NCBI GenBank assembly: GCA_964552205.1
Contig: CAZKFT010000034.1
Span: 1 to 19,408, forward strand
Source: JAIVGZ01 sp964552205
GTDB taxonomy: Bacteria; Pseudomonadota; Gammaproteobacteria; Natronospirales; JAIVGZ01
Reading direction: 5' to 3'
Length of the DNA stretch: 19,408 bases
Shown: positions 1-6,577 of the stretch, one piece after another
Position numbering within the stretch: the stretch's first letter is position 1
Layout: every line of letters starts with the position of its first letter
Position numbers and translations under genes: made by a program
The notes under the pieces: generated by a model
Database searches by the model: none
What the model saw: the letters and a program-made list of their open reading frames with translations, nothing else
What the model was told of the DNA's origin: nothing

Positions 1-914
1 CTCGCGCCACCGCACATGTCGAACTTCATCTCGTCCATGCCCGGGCCGGGCTTGATGGAAATGCCACCCGCGTCGAAGGTCAGCCCCTTGCCGACCAACG
101 CATGGGGCTTCTCACCTTTCTTGCCTCCGGTGTACTCGAAGGCGATGAGTTTGGCCGGCTGACGGCTACCGCGGGAGACACCCAGTAGCGAACCCATACC
201 AAGCTTTTTCATGTCGGATTCTTCGAGCACCTTCACCGACAGCTTCTTCTGACCTTTGGCGAGCTTCTTCGCCTCACTGGCGAGATAGGTCGGGGTGCAG
301 ATATTGGGTGGCAGGTTCGCCAACTCGCGGGTAAAGGCGATTCCGTGGGCGACGGCGATGCCATGTGTGAGGCCTGTCAAAGCAGCGCTTTTTGCGGAGG
401 CGCGCTTCTGTGAAGCGCGTCCGCTGGATGCGTTTTCAAGCAAAGCCACCTTCTTCAGCGCGCGCGGCTTCTCCTTGGTGGATTTGGTGGCATCGTAGCG
501 GTAGAGCGCATAGTCGATGGCTTCAATGGCATGGCGCGAGAACCAGTAGTCGTCGAGCATGAAGCTCTCGAGGTCGTGGACGGAGAACACCGCGTCCTTG
601 GCGCCCGTGGCACCGACGGTCTTCGCGGCTGGAATCAATGCCTTCCGCAGGGCAAGGGCGTCAAGTTTGTCCGCCGAGCCCATACCCAGGAGCAATATAC
701 GCTCAGCGGTGATGCCGTCCACGCCATGCAACATGGCCATCTGGCCGACCTTGCCCTCCAAGTCGCCCTTTGCCAGAAAGCGCTTGATAGCGCCCTTGCT
801 GGCCTTGTCCAGAGCGGCAGCGGCTGGCGACAGCGCGCCTTTTTCGTGGACACCGACCACCAGGCAGCCGGTCTTGAGGGTGGCGAGGGATCCAGACTTG
901 AGCGAGAACTCCAT
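1..914 (-). CDS. pepA: Leucyl aminopeptidase (PepA/M17 family), 3' part missing
   Basis: Cytosolic zinc or manganese exopeptidase that removes N-terminal amino acids, especially leucine. In some gammaproteobacteria PepA also binds DNA as an architectural or recombination factor. The reading frame runs leftwards from ATG 914-912, after an AGGAGA-type ribosome site, and stays open to the window edge, giving 304 codons. The N-terminal macrodomain-like region is followed by the start of the catalytic domain. The segment VGKGLTFDAGGISIKPGPG holds the family's metal-binding Lys and Asp and the catalytic Lys. KFDMCGGA close to the edge supplies the next metal ligand Asp. The later NTDAEGR motif lies beyond the edge, so roughly the last 180-200 residues are absent. 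It is divergent from lptF, as in many gammaproteobacteria. The family assignment is secure. Confidence 0.95.
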   Translation of the reverse strand, partial: MEFSLKSGSLATLKTGCLVVGVHEKGALSPAAAALDKASKGAIKRFLAKGDLEGKVGQMAMLHGVDGITAERILLLGMGSADKLDALALRKALIPAAKTVGATGAKDAVFSVHDLESFMLDDYWFSRHAIEAIDYALYRYDATKSTKEKPRALKKVALLENASSGRASQKRASAKSAALTGLTHGIAVAHGIAFTRELANLPPNICTPTYLASEAKKLAKGQKKLSVKVLEESDMKKLGMGSLLGVSRGSRQPAKLIAFEYTGGKKGEKPHALVGKGLTFDAGGISIKPGPGMDEMKFDMCGGA

Positions 915-962
915 GAGTACTTCTCCTATACAATGAGCCGCATAGTTTACTAGAGTTCACCG
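915..962. promoter_or_regulatory. Divergent pepA/lptF intergenic region
   Basis: Only 48 bases separate the two divergent start codons, so the promoters must lie in this stretch and probably extend into the flanking coding sequences. A TACAAT hexamer at 929-934 on the plus strand is a possible -10 for lptF, but I see no convincing -35 at the right spacing. On the minus strand TAAACT is a weak -10 candidate for pepA. The pepA ribosome site (AGGA, 924-927 read on the minus strand) is clear. The promoter positions are tentative. Confidence 0.3.
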
Positions 963-2042
963 GTGCTTACGACGCTCGACCGCTATGTGTTGCGTGAGGT
1001 GATCCAGACCTGGGTCGTCGTCACATTTGTCCTGCTGCTTGTCATGCTGAGTAGCCGTTTTGCCCGTTATCTTGGGGAGGCGGCCGCCGGTAACCTCCCG
1101 TCTGACGTGGTTTTCACCCTTCTGAGCCTCACTTCCATCCAATACCTCACGGTGTTGGTCCCAATCAGCCTGTTTCTGGCGGTGATGCTGGCCCAAGGGC
1201 GGCTGTACCGCGACAGCGAAATGACGGCCATGATGGCGTGTGGGATTGGGTATGGCCGGTTCCTGAGGCCGCTTCTCGTTCTAGCCGCCGTGTCCGGCAT
1301 CGGATTGGCCGTGCTCTCGATGATCATCAGCCCTTGGGCGGCGCAAGCAACTCATGATGTACGAGAAGGGGCGCAGCGCGAATCCGAGGCCGCGGGTTTC
1401 GAGGCGGGACGTTTCCGGACAGGCGGTGGCGGCGAGACGGTGTTTTACGCCGAGCAGGTGGGCGACGGCGGTCGTGAATTGCAACGCGTGTTCATCCATA
1501 CCCGCGAGGGGGATGTGGTGACGGTTTCACGCGCCGAGCGCGCTGAACAGCGACTGGATCGCGAAACTGGCGCACGGCATTTGGTCCTTTACGACGGGCA
1601 TCGGTACACCGTACATCCTGGTCGGCCGGATTATCAGGTCATCAATTTCGAGGAGCACGGTCTGCGAATTGACGCGCCAGAGCGTGAAAGCAGTGCCGCC
1701 CGCAGGGCTGTAAGACCCACACGGTTCCTCTGGCGCTCGGATGAGTTGGGCGACAAAGCGGAATTGCAGTGGCGAATCTCGGTGCCACTGATGGGTTTGG
1801 TGCTGGTGGTGCTGGCCGTGCCCTTGGCGCGCAGTTCACCACGACAGGGTCGCTATGCGAAGTTGCTCGCCGCCATACTGGTGTATGTGCTGTACTCGAA
1901 CTTGCTGGGAATCTCACAAGTCTGGATTGAGCGAGAACAAATTTCACCGTGGCTCGGCCTGTGGTGGGTGCACGCCGGCATGTTGGTGTTCGCTGCGGTG
2001 TTGGTACTCAGGCATTACGGGTGGCGGTACATGGTCCGATGA
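963..2042 (+). CDS. lptF: LPS export ABC transporter permease LptF
   Basis: Inner-membrane subunit of the LptB2FG complex, which extracts lipopolysaccharide from the inner membrane and passes it to LptC. The protein has 359 residues, close to the usual length of about 360. The GTG start is the first start after an in-frame stop at 951, and the N-terminus LDRYVLREV fits the family (E. coli LptF begins with a similar IRYLVRE motif). Three N-terminal membrane segments lie at about residues 12-33, 55-78 and 100-125. A periplasmic beta-jellyroll domain spans about 130-265, and three C-terminal membrane segments follow from about 270. The motif LYRDSEMTAMMACG in the first cytoplasmic loop matches the LptF/LptG ATPase-coupling region. 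Its stop overlaps the lptG start by four bases (ATGA), implying translational coupling. Confidence 0.95.
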   Translation: MLTTLDRYVLREVIQTWVVVTFVLLLVMLSSRFARYLGEAAAGNLPSDVVFTLLSLTSIQYLTVLVPISLFLAVMLAQGRLYRDSEMTAMMACGIGYGRFLRPLLVLAAVSGIGLAVLSMIISPWAAQATHDVREGAQRESEAAGFEAGRFRTGGGGETVFYAEQVGDGGRELQRVFIHTREGDVVTVSRAERAEQRLDRETGARHLVLYDGHRYTVHPGRPDYQVINFEEHGLRIDAPERESSAARRAVRPTRFLWRSDELGDKAELQWRISVPLMGLVLVVLAVPLARSSPRQGRYAKLLAAILVYVLYSNLLGISQVWIEREQISPWLGLWWVHAGMLVFAAVLVLRHYGWRYMVR

Positions 2043-3106
2043 GCATTCTCGAGCGTTATTTGGCGATGGCAGTCATCGGCGGCACGCTGTTGGTGCTGTT
2101 GGTGTTGGTTGCGTTGGGTGCCTTCTTCAATTTTCTTGGCGAGGTGACTCGTATCGGGTCTGGCGAGTACGGCATGGCGCAGGCTGTCGAGTATGTCCTG
2201 CTGTCCACACCATTGCAGGCTTGGGAGATGTTCCCGGTGGCGGCACTCATAGGCACCTTGATGGCGCTGGGCAACCTGGCCTCGGGAAGTGAGTTGATTG
2301 CGATGCGCGCGTCAGGCATGTCGCTTCTGCAGGTTGCAAGGGCATCCGCGTTTGGCGCGGTGCTGCTGGCGGTCGCCTGCTTGTTGCTCGGTGATGTGAT
2401 TGCACCACCGGCTGAACAGTATGCCCAGAGCCGGCGCGCGCTCGCGCAACATGGAGAACTCAGCATCGCCGGTGGGCAGGGCGTATGGGCCCGGGACGGC
2501 CAATCCTATGTAAATGTGCGCCAACTGTCCGACGAGCGTCGCATCGATGGTATTTACTTTTTCGAATTTGATGAGGACGGACGACTTACCCGCAGTGCAC
2601 AGGCACTTGCGGCACGATTCGATTCTGAGGGTTGGGCGCTGGAAGGTTTGGAGGAAACGCTCATCGATGACCAAGGGCGTGCGCGTATCGGGGCACAGTC
2701 CGAATATCGGTGGAACACGCGCTTGTCCCCTGATCTGCTGAATCTGTTTGTCATCGATCCAGGCAGTCTCTCTGTTCTCGGATTGAGCGAGTATGTGGAC
2801 TACCTCAAGGGGAATGGATTGGACGCGCGGCGTTACCAGTACGCGTTCTGGAGCAAGTTGGTCGCCCCATTCTCGGTCATCGTGATGGTGGTGTTGGCGT
2901 TGCCGTTCGTGTCTGGCTCACCGCGCTCGTCCGGTGCTGGCCAGCGCTTGCTGATTGGTATGCTGATTGGCGTGGCATTCTTCATGATCAACCGCGTACT
3001 TGGGTTCTCCGGGGAAGTGTTCCAACTGAACCCGGTCATTGTTGCTTGGTTGCCGACGCTGATTCTGAGCGGTGCGGCGGTCGTTGCCTTAACGAGGATG
3101 CGTTGA
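2039..3106 (+). CDS. lptG: LPS export ABC transporter permease LptG
   Basis: Partner of LptF in the LptB2FG lipopolysaccharide extractor. ATG 2039 gives a 355-residue protein starting MSILERYLAMAV, which matches the family's N-terminus and length. The frame stays open upstream to 1949, but that extension is only the overlapping tail of lptF. Three N-terminal membrane segments (about residues 12-34, 58-80 and 100-122) flank the coupling motif SGSELIAMRASG. A periplasmic jellyroll follows, then three membrane segments from about residue 275, the first in FSVIVMVVLALPFV. The gene overlaps lptF by 4 bases and yfcF by 1 base (TGATG), so the three genes very likely form one operon. Confidence 0.95.
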   Translation: MSILERYLAMAVIGGTLLVLLVLVALGAFFNFLGEVTRIGSGEYGMAQAVEYVLLSTPLQAWEMFPVAALIGTLMALGNLASGSELIAMRASGMSLLQVARASAFGAVLLAVACLLLGDVIAPPAEQYAQSRRALAQHGELSIAGGQGVWARDGQSYVNVRQLSDERRIDGIYFFEFDEDGRLTRSAQALAARFDSEGWALEGLEETLIDDQGRARIGAQSEYRWNTRLSPDLLNLFVIDPGSLSVLGLSEYVDYLKGNGLDARRYQYAFWSKLVAPFSVIVMVVLALPFVSGSPRSSGAGQRLLIGMLIGVAFFMINRVLGFSGEVFQLNPVIVAWLPTLILSGAAVVALTRMR

Positions 3107-3720
3107 TGATCACACTGTATGTGAATACCGGTTACACCAGTCCCTACGCACTGTCGGTGTTCGTGTGCCTCAAGGAAAAAGGGATTCCCTTCGAAATCCG
3201 CGAGGTGAACCTCAGTAAGGGGGAACACAAAGCGCCGGAGCTCGCGGATGCCTTCGGAACCATGCGCGTGCCCATGTTCGAGCACGACAGTTTTCGACTG
3301 ACCGAATCCTCAGCGATCTGCGAATACATCGAAGAAGTGTTCCCGCAGGGTCCCGCGTTGTTTCCGGCCGATTCCAAAGATCGTGCCCGTGCCCGTCAGA
3401 TTCAGGCCTGGGTGCGAAGCGATCTTATGGCTATCCGCGAGGAGCGCTCCACCGAGTTTGTTTGGCATGGTGTGAAGCAGCCGCCGCTGTCGGCGGCAGG
3501 GCAGGTCGCAGCAGAAAAGCTGTTGCGGTTCGCGGGTGCATTGCTACCCACAGGCCAGTCGACGCTGTTTGGCCAGTGGTCCATAGCAGACACCGACTTG
3601 GGTGTGATGTTGGGTCGCCTTGTGCTGAATGGTGATGATGTCCCTGCACATCTCGCCGATTACTCGAACGCCCAATGGAACCGTCCATCGGTCGCCGCCT
3701 GGCCGTCCCGCTCCCGATAA
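3106..3720 (+). CDS. yfcF: YfcF-like glutathione S-transferase
   Basis: Cytosolic glutathione transferase or peroxidase of the YfcF type, 204 residues. The N-terminal thioredoxin-like domain starts MITLYVNTGYTSPYALSVFVCLKEKG. It contains the cis-proline region MRVPMFEHD and the glutathione gamma-glutamyl-binding motif LTESSAICEYIEE. The all-helical C-terminal domain holds RARARQIQAWVRSDLMAIREER and FGQWSIADTDLGVMLGRLVLNGD, which closely match E. coli YfcF as I remember it. ATG 3106 shares its A with the lptG stop; the longer in-frame start at 3046 would only add translated lptG sequence. The C-terminus (SVAAWPSRSR) ends a few residues earlier than in E. coli YfcF, which looks like normal variation. 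Co-transcription with lptFG is inferred from the overlap. Confidence 0.88.
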   Translation: MITLYVNTGYTSPYALSVFVCLKEKGIPFEIREVNLSKGEHKAPELADAFGTMRVPMFEHDSFRLTESSAICEYIEEVFPQGPALFPADSKDRARARQIQAWVRSDLMAIREERSTEFVWHGVKQPPLSAAGQVAAEKLLRFAGALLPTGQSTLFGQWSIADTDLGVMLGRLVLNGDDVPAHLADYSNAQWNRPSVAAWPSRSR

Positions 3721-3726
3721 CGCCTC

Positions 3727-3742
3727 GTCCCACTAGCGGGAC
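3727..3742 (+). repeat. Short dyad GTCCC-N6-GGGAC
   Basis: A perfect 5-bp inverted repeat (3727-3731 and 3738-3742) lies just after the yfcF stop. No T-tract follows, so it is not a classical intrinsic terminator. Its centre is about 122 bases upstream of the predicted sigma-54 start site, so it could also be part of an activator-binding region. It is short enough to be chance. Confidence 0.35.
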
Positions 3743-3753
3743 AGAATGACCGG

Positions 3754-3786
3754 TGGGGTCAGACCCCATGCTGGGGTCTGACCCCA
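3754..3786 (+). repeat. Paired palindromes TGGGGTCAGACCCCA / TGGGGTCTGACCCCA
   Basis: Two 15-base units at 3754-3768 and 3772-3786 are each palindromic around a single central base. They are also exact reverse complements of each other, separated by TGC. Transcribed from yfcF, the block could fold into a 15-bp stem with a 3-nt loop. The nearest T-run (TTTT at 3793-3796) is 6 bases past the stem, so it is at best an imperfect terminator. Motifs of the GGGGTCAGACCCC type recur in many proteobacterial genomes as dispersed intergenic elements (general knowledge), so this may be a REP-like repeat. The unit centres fall at about -96 and -78 from the predicted sigma-54 start, where enhancer sites usually sit. 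The structure is certain; the role is open. Confidence 0.85.
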
Positions 3787-3799
3787 TAGTCATTTTAAA

Positions 3800-3812
3800 A
3801 ATCAACAGGTTG
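3800..3812 (+). promoter_or_regulatory. IHF binding site (perfect WATCARNNNNTTR match)
   Basis: The bases AATCAACAGGTTG match all defined positions of the integration host factor consensus. An A/T-rich tract (CATTTTAAAA, 3791-3800) lies immediately 5', as is usual for IHF sites. The site is centred about 51 bases upstream of the predicted start, between the palindromes and the -24/-12 promoter. There, IHF bending would bring an upstream activator into contact with sigma-54 polymerase. Match and position are seen in the sequence; binding is inferred. Confidence 0.75.
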
Positions 3813-3830
3813 CAACTTTAAGGCTCGAGT

Positions 3831-3846
3831 TGGCACGGGCCTTGCA
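3831..3846 (+). promoter_or_regulatory. Sigma-54 (RpoN) -24/-12 promoter of the efflux operon
   Basis: The bases TGGCACGGGCCTTGCA match the sigma-54 core TGGCACG-N4-TTGCW without a mismatch. The invariant GG is at 3832-3833 and GC at 3844-3845, with the required spacing. The flanking positions of the extended consensus, as I recall it, also fit from 3826 to 3849. The predicted start of transcription is near 3857, leaving a leader of about 180 nt before the adaptor gene. Sigma-54 promoters need an AAA+ enhancer-binding activator. None is encoded in this window, so the regulator is expected elsewhere, perhaps beyond the right edge. Confidence 0.9.
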
Positions 3847-3878
3847 ACACATGGGGCATGGACACCAGTCGCTCAACA

Positions 3879-4067
3879 ATGATTTACGGCCCCATCGCCG
3901 CCATCTTGATGATGGCGCTATGTAGCTGTGACTTCTCTGTCGGGCGCGTCCTCGCCCAAGTCGAGGCACACATCGCGCAGGTGACGGCCATCGTCGTAGC
4001 GCCCATCACCGCACATTCACAGTCAGGGAGTTTGAATGGATATTCCACGCCCAGAAAACAAGCGTAA
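3879..4067 (+). CDS. Possible small leader ORF with hydrophobic N-terminus (doubtful)
   Basis: An open frame of 62 codons lies inside the transcribed leader and runs 32 bases into the adaptor gene in another frame. Its N-terminus MIYGPIAAILMMALCSCDFS looks like a hydrophobic signal or membrane segment, and the LCSC stretch is only a weak lipobox. The rest has no recognisable domain. I see no Shine-Dalgarno sequence before this ATG. The alternative in-frame ATG at 3858 sits on the predicted transcription start and would be leaderless. It could be a regulatory leader peptide or a small exported peptide, but chance opening in G+C-rich DNA is just as likely. Confidence 0.2.
   Translation: MIYGPIAAILMMALCSCDFSVGRVLAQVEAHIAQVTAIVVAPITAHSQSGSLNGYSTPRKQA
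3899..3917 (+). other. Stem-loop in the operon leader
   Basis: CGCCATC (3899-3905) and GATGGCG (3911-3917) form a perfect 7-bp stem with the loop TTGAT, about 42 nt into the predicted leader RNA. No T-run follows, so it is not a terminator. It could stabilise the 5' end or act in translational control, but a chance origin is possible. Confidence 0.3.
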
Positions 4068-5289
4068 GAAGCGACTGCGACAGATCGCCATTGGTGGGGG
4101 CATTGCCGTGGTCGTGATTGCGCTGACGCTCGGTCTGTCTGCACTCGAGCCCGCTGCACCGTCGGTGTCACGCGCGTCCGTATGGGTCGACAGTGTCCGG
4201 CAGGGCGAGATGCTGCGCGAAGTGCGCGGCCCGGGAACGCTGGTCCCGAAGGAAATCCGCTGGATTGCCGCGCAGACCGATGGTCGTGTCGAGCGCATTC
4301 TGGTGCGGCCGGGTGCTGTGGTTGAGCCGGACACCATCATCATGGAGATGTCGAACCCGGACCTCGTGCAGCAGACCGAGGAAGCGCGGTTGCAGCTGGA
4401 TGCGGCAGAGGCGGAGTACACCGAAACCTCTTTGCGGCTCCAGAACCAGCAGTTGGACCAGCGCGCCTCACTCGCGCTCGCCACGGCAGACTATGAAAGT
4501 GCGCGCCTGCAGGCCGAAGCGGAGGAAGCGCTGGCTGCCGAGCACATCATTCCGGCGATTCAGTTCCGTCGCTCGCAGTTGCTCGCGGAGCAGCAGCAGA
4601 TTCGCATGGACATCGAGCGTGACCGCCTGAACCAATTCGCGCAGTCCATGGAAGCGCAGTTGGCCTCACAGGGTGCGCGTCTGGAACAAGCGCGCAACGC
4701 CTACCAGCGCCGCCTTGACCAGACTGCCTCGTTGCAGGTTCGGGCCGGCATTGCTGGCGTATTGCAGCAGGTGCCGGTGGAAGAGGGCCAGCGTGTTGGC
4801 TTGGGCACCAATGTCGCCCGCGTCGCTCGCCCGGATGAACTTCAGGCCGAGCTCCGTATAGCGGAAACCCAGGCGCGCGATGTCACCATCGGTCAGCTGG
4901 TTCGTGTTGATACCCGCAACGGCATTGTCGAGGGCCGTGTCACGCGTATCGATCCCGCAGTCCAGGGCGGTACGGTACAGGTCGATGTCGAACTGGTTGG
5001 CGAGTTGCCGCGTGGTGCACGTCCAGACCTGTCCGTGGATGGCACCATCGAGATTGAACGGCTGTCGGACGTGGTATTCACCGGCAGACCTGCGTATGGC
5101 CAGCCGAACTCGACGGTCAGCTTGTTCAAGCTCACCGACAACGGGCGCGTGGCCGTCCGCGTGCCAGTCCAGCTGGGACGCAGTTCCGTCAACGCCATTG
5201 AAATCATTCAGGGTCTCACGCCGGGGGAACAGGTCATCCTGTCGGATACCTCGCAGTGGGATGAATACGACCGCATCAGGCTCAACTGA
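4036..5289 (+). CDS. MacA/HlyD-type periplasmic adaptor (membrane fusion protein)
   Basis: Inner-membrane-anchored adaptor that would connect an ABC permease to an outer-membrane channel in a MacAB-TolC-like export system. It has 417 residues, and the start is set by GGGAG at 4026-4030, five bases before the ATG. A basic cytoplasmic tail (residues 1-16) precedes one membrane anchor (about 17-36). The first half of the split lipoyl domain is at about 75-105 (TDGRVERILVRPGAVVEPDT). A long Gln/Glu/Ala-rich coiled-coil hairpin covers about 108-230. The second lipoyl half follows at about 234-262 (AGIAGVLQQVPVEEGQRVGLGTN), then beta-barrel and membrane-proximal domains. The ending GLTPGEQVILSDTSQWDEYDRIRL is typical of adaptors that partner MacB-like ATPases. 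First gene of the sigma-54 operon. Family is firm; substrate unknown. Confidence 0.9.
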   Translation: MDIPRPENKRKKRLRQIAIGGGIAVVVIALTLGLSALEPAAPSVSRASVWVDSVRQGEMLREVRGPGTLVPKEIRWIAAQTDGRVERILVRPGAVVEPDTIIMEMSNPDLVQQTEEARLQLDAAEAEYTETSLRLQNQQLDQRASLALATADYESARLQAEAEEALAAEHIIPAIQFRRSQLLAEQQQIRMDIERDRLNQFAQSMEAQLASQGARLEQARNAYQRRLDQTASLQVRAGIAGVLQQVPVEEGQRVGLGTNVARVARPDELQAELRIAETQARDVTIGQLVRVDTRNGIVEGRVTRIDPAVQGGTVQVDVELVGELPRGARPDLSVDGTIEIERLSDVVFTGRPAYGQPNSTVSLFKLTDNGRVAVRVPVQLGRSSVNAIEIIQGLTPGEQVILSDTSQWDEYDRIRLN

Positions 5290-5298
5290 GGAAATGTG

Positions 5299-6054
5299 AT
5301 GAACGATACAAATGCTTTAATCAGACTCGAAGATCTCAAAAAGGTGTTTTTCACCGATGAGGTCGAGACCCACGCGCTCTCGGGAGTGCATTTCAACATT
5401 AACCAGGGTGACTATGTCTCCATCTCCGGACCGTCCGGTTGTGGCAAGTCCACGCTGCTCTCCATCCTCGGCCTGCTGGATACACCAAGCGGCGGCCACT
5501 ACTGGTTGAACGGGGTGGCAGTAGAAGAACTGGACCATAGCCAGCGCGCCCACATCCGTAACAAGGAAATCGGTTTCATCTTCCAGGCGTTCAACCTGAT
5601 TGGTGACCTCACCGTGTTCGAGAACGTGGAGCTTCCGCTCACCTACCGCACCGGTATGAACAAGGAAGAGCGCAAGCAGCGCGTCATCGAGTCACTCGAG
5701 CGCGTCGGCATGGCACACCGCCTGCGCCACTATCCCTCGCAGTTGTCTGGTGGTCAGCAGCAGCGCGTTGCGGTTGCACGCGCATTGGTAGGCAAGCCCT
5801 CCATTCTGCTGGCGGACGAGCCGACGGGTAACCTGGATTCCAAGAATGGTGAGGCAGTCATGGCCTTGCTGGCCGACCTGCACAAGGAAGGCGCCACCAT
5901 CTGCATGGTGACCCATGATCCGCGCTACGCCGAGTACGCCGACCGCAAGATTCACATGTTTGACGGTCGGGTAGTGGATGAGGAAACCCTCAACCGCCTG
6001 CGAGCCGAGGAAGACCAGCGCATCGTCGAGCAAGCGAAGCGCGGGCGGGCCTGA
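5299..6054 (+). CDS. MacB/LolD-family ABC transporter ATP-binding protein
   Basis: Cytoplasmic ATPase expected to power the permeases downstream. With ATG 5299 it has 251 residues; a GTG at 5296 is an alternative, and GAGGAAA at 5288-5294 serves either. All nucleotide-binding motifs are intact: Walker A GPSGCGKST (about residues 44-52), Q-loop FIFQAFN, signature LSGGQQQRVAVARAL (about 149-163), Walker B ILLADEPTGNLD, and H-loop MVTHDP. The LLDTPSGGHYWLNG and PTGNLDSKNGEAVMALL segments place it with LolD/MacB/FtsE-type ATPases that drive mechanotransmission rather than through-membrane channels. Unlike MacB itself it is not fused to a membrane domain. It lies 9 bases after the adaptor gene and is the only ATPase gene in the visible operon. 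Confidence 0.93.
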   Translation: MNDTNALIRLEDLKKVFFTDEVETHALSGVHFNINQGDYVSISGPSGCGKSTLLSILGLLDTPSGGHYWLNGVAVEELDHSQRAHIRNKEIGFIFQAFNLIGDLTVFENVELPLTYRTGMNKEERKQRVIESLERVGMAHRLRHYPSQLSGGQQQRVAVARALVGKPSILLADEPTGNLDSKNGEAVMALLADLHKEGATICMVTHDPRYAEYADRKIHMFDGRVVDEETLNRLRAEEDQRIVEQAKRGRA

Positions 6055-6061
6055 ACGCATC

Positions 6062-6577
6062 ATGGAGCACTTCGGCGCCGCGCTGGCAAAGGTAAGCACA
6101 GTGATGTGCCTCTTTGTCATCAGCTTCTCCGTAGTGGCTCAGCCACAGCCGCGTTGCACTGCTGACGAGCACCGTCAGTTCGACTTCTGGATTGGCGAAT
6201 GGGTGGTGCGTAACGCCGAAGGCAATGAACTCGGGCGCAACACCATCACATCAATTGCCAGAGGTTGCGGATTGCTGGAGAACTGGATAGGCGGTGAGGG
6301 CGGCAACGGCATGAGCCTGAACGCGTTCGAGGGAGTTCGTTGGACGCAACGGTGGGTGGGTGTGGGCACCAACCTCTGGCTTGAAGGCGGTCTGGACGCC
6401 TCGGGCAACATGGTGATGACCGCGAAGGCGCCGCGCGTGACACCACGCGGTACAGTGCTCGACCGCATCACTTGGTCGCCGCTGGAAGACGGGCGCGTGT
6501 TGCAGGCATGGGATGTTTCCACGGACCAGGGCGCCACCTGGGCGCGGGTCTTCGAAGGGTACTACTCCCGTGATTAA
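6062..6577 (+). CDS. Secreted protein of unknown function (FDFWIGEW motif)
   Basis: A 171-residue protein with an N-terminal signal sequence: a hydrophobic core MCLFVISFSVVA, with likely cleavage near AQPQ at about residue 27. The mature part begins CTADEHRQFDFWIGEWVV, followed by GRNTITSIARGCGLLENWIGG. This FDFWxGEW start with a later GCxLLExW recurs in conserved hypothetical proteins loosely like DUF1579, probably beta-barrel or lipocalin-like (from memory). The two mature cysteines could form a disulfide. ATG 6062 is used; ATG 6104 is a plausible shorter start with a weaker signal. It sits between the ATPase and the first permease and overlaps the latter by 8 bases, so it may be a periplasmic accessory or ligand-binding component. 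Function not known. Confidence 0.75.
   Translation: MEHFGAALAKVSTVMCLFVISFSVVAQPQPRCTADEHRQFDFWIGEWVVRNAEGNELGRNTITSIARGCGLLENWIGGEGGNGMSLNAFEGVRWTQRWVGVGTNLWLEGGLDASGNMVMTAKAPRVTPRGTVLDRITWSPLEDGRVLQAWDVSTDQGATWARVFEGYYSRD

Noticed and set aside
531..953. Plus-strand open frames opposite pepA (also 559-936)
   Set aside because: They lie wholly inside the antisense of a secure pepA reading frame and show no recognisable domain.
1949..2038. Upstream start for lptG
   Set aside because: The extension is lptF coding sequence in another frame; ATG 2039 gives the standard LptG N-terminus and an ATGA overlap.
3754..3796. Classical rho-independent terminator for lptFG-yfcF
   Set aside because: The hairpin is strong, but the T-run starts 6 bases after the stem and is followed by A's. 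I describe it as a palindromic repeat with only possible termination activity.
3851..3922. ATG at 3851 opening a 23-codon His-rich frame next to the promoter
   Set aside because: It lies between the -12 element and the predicted start of transcription at about 3857, so it would not be on the transcript.
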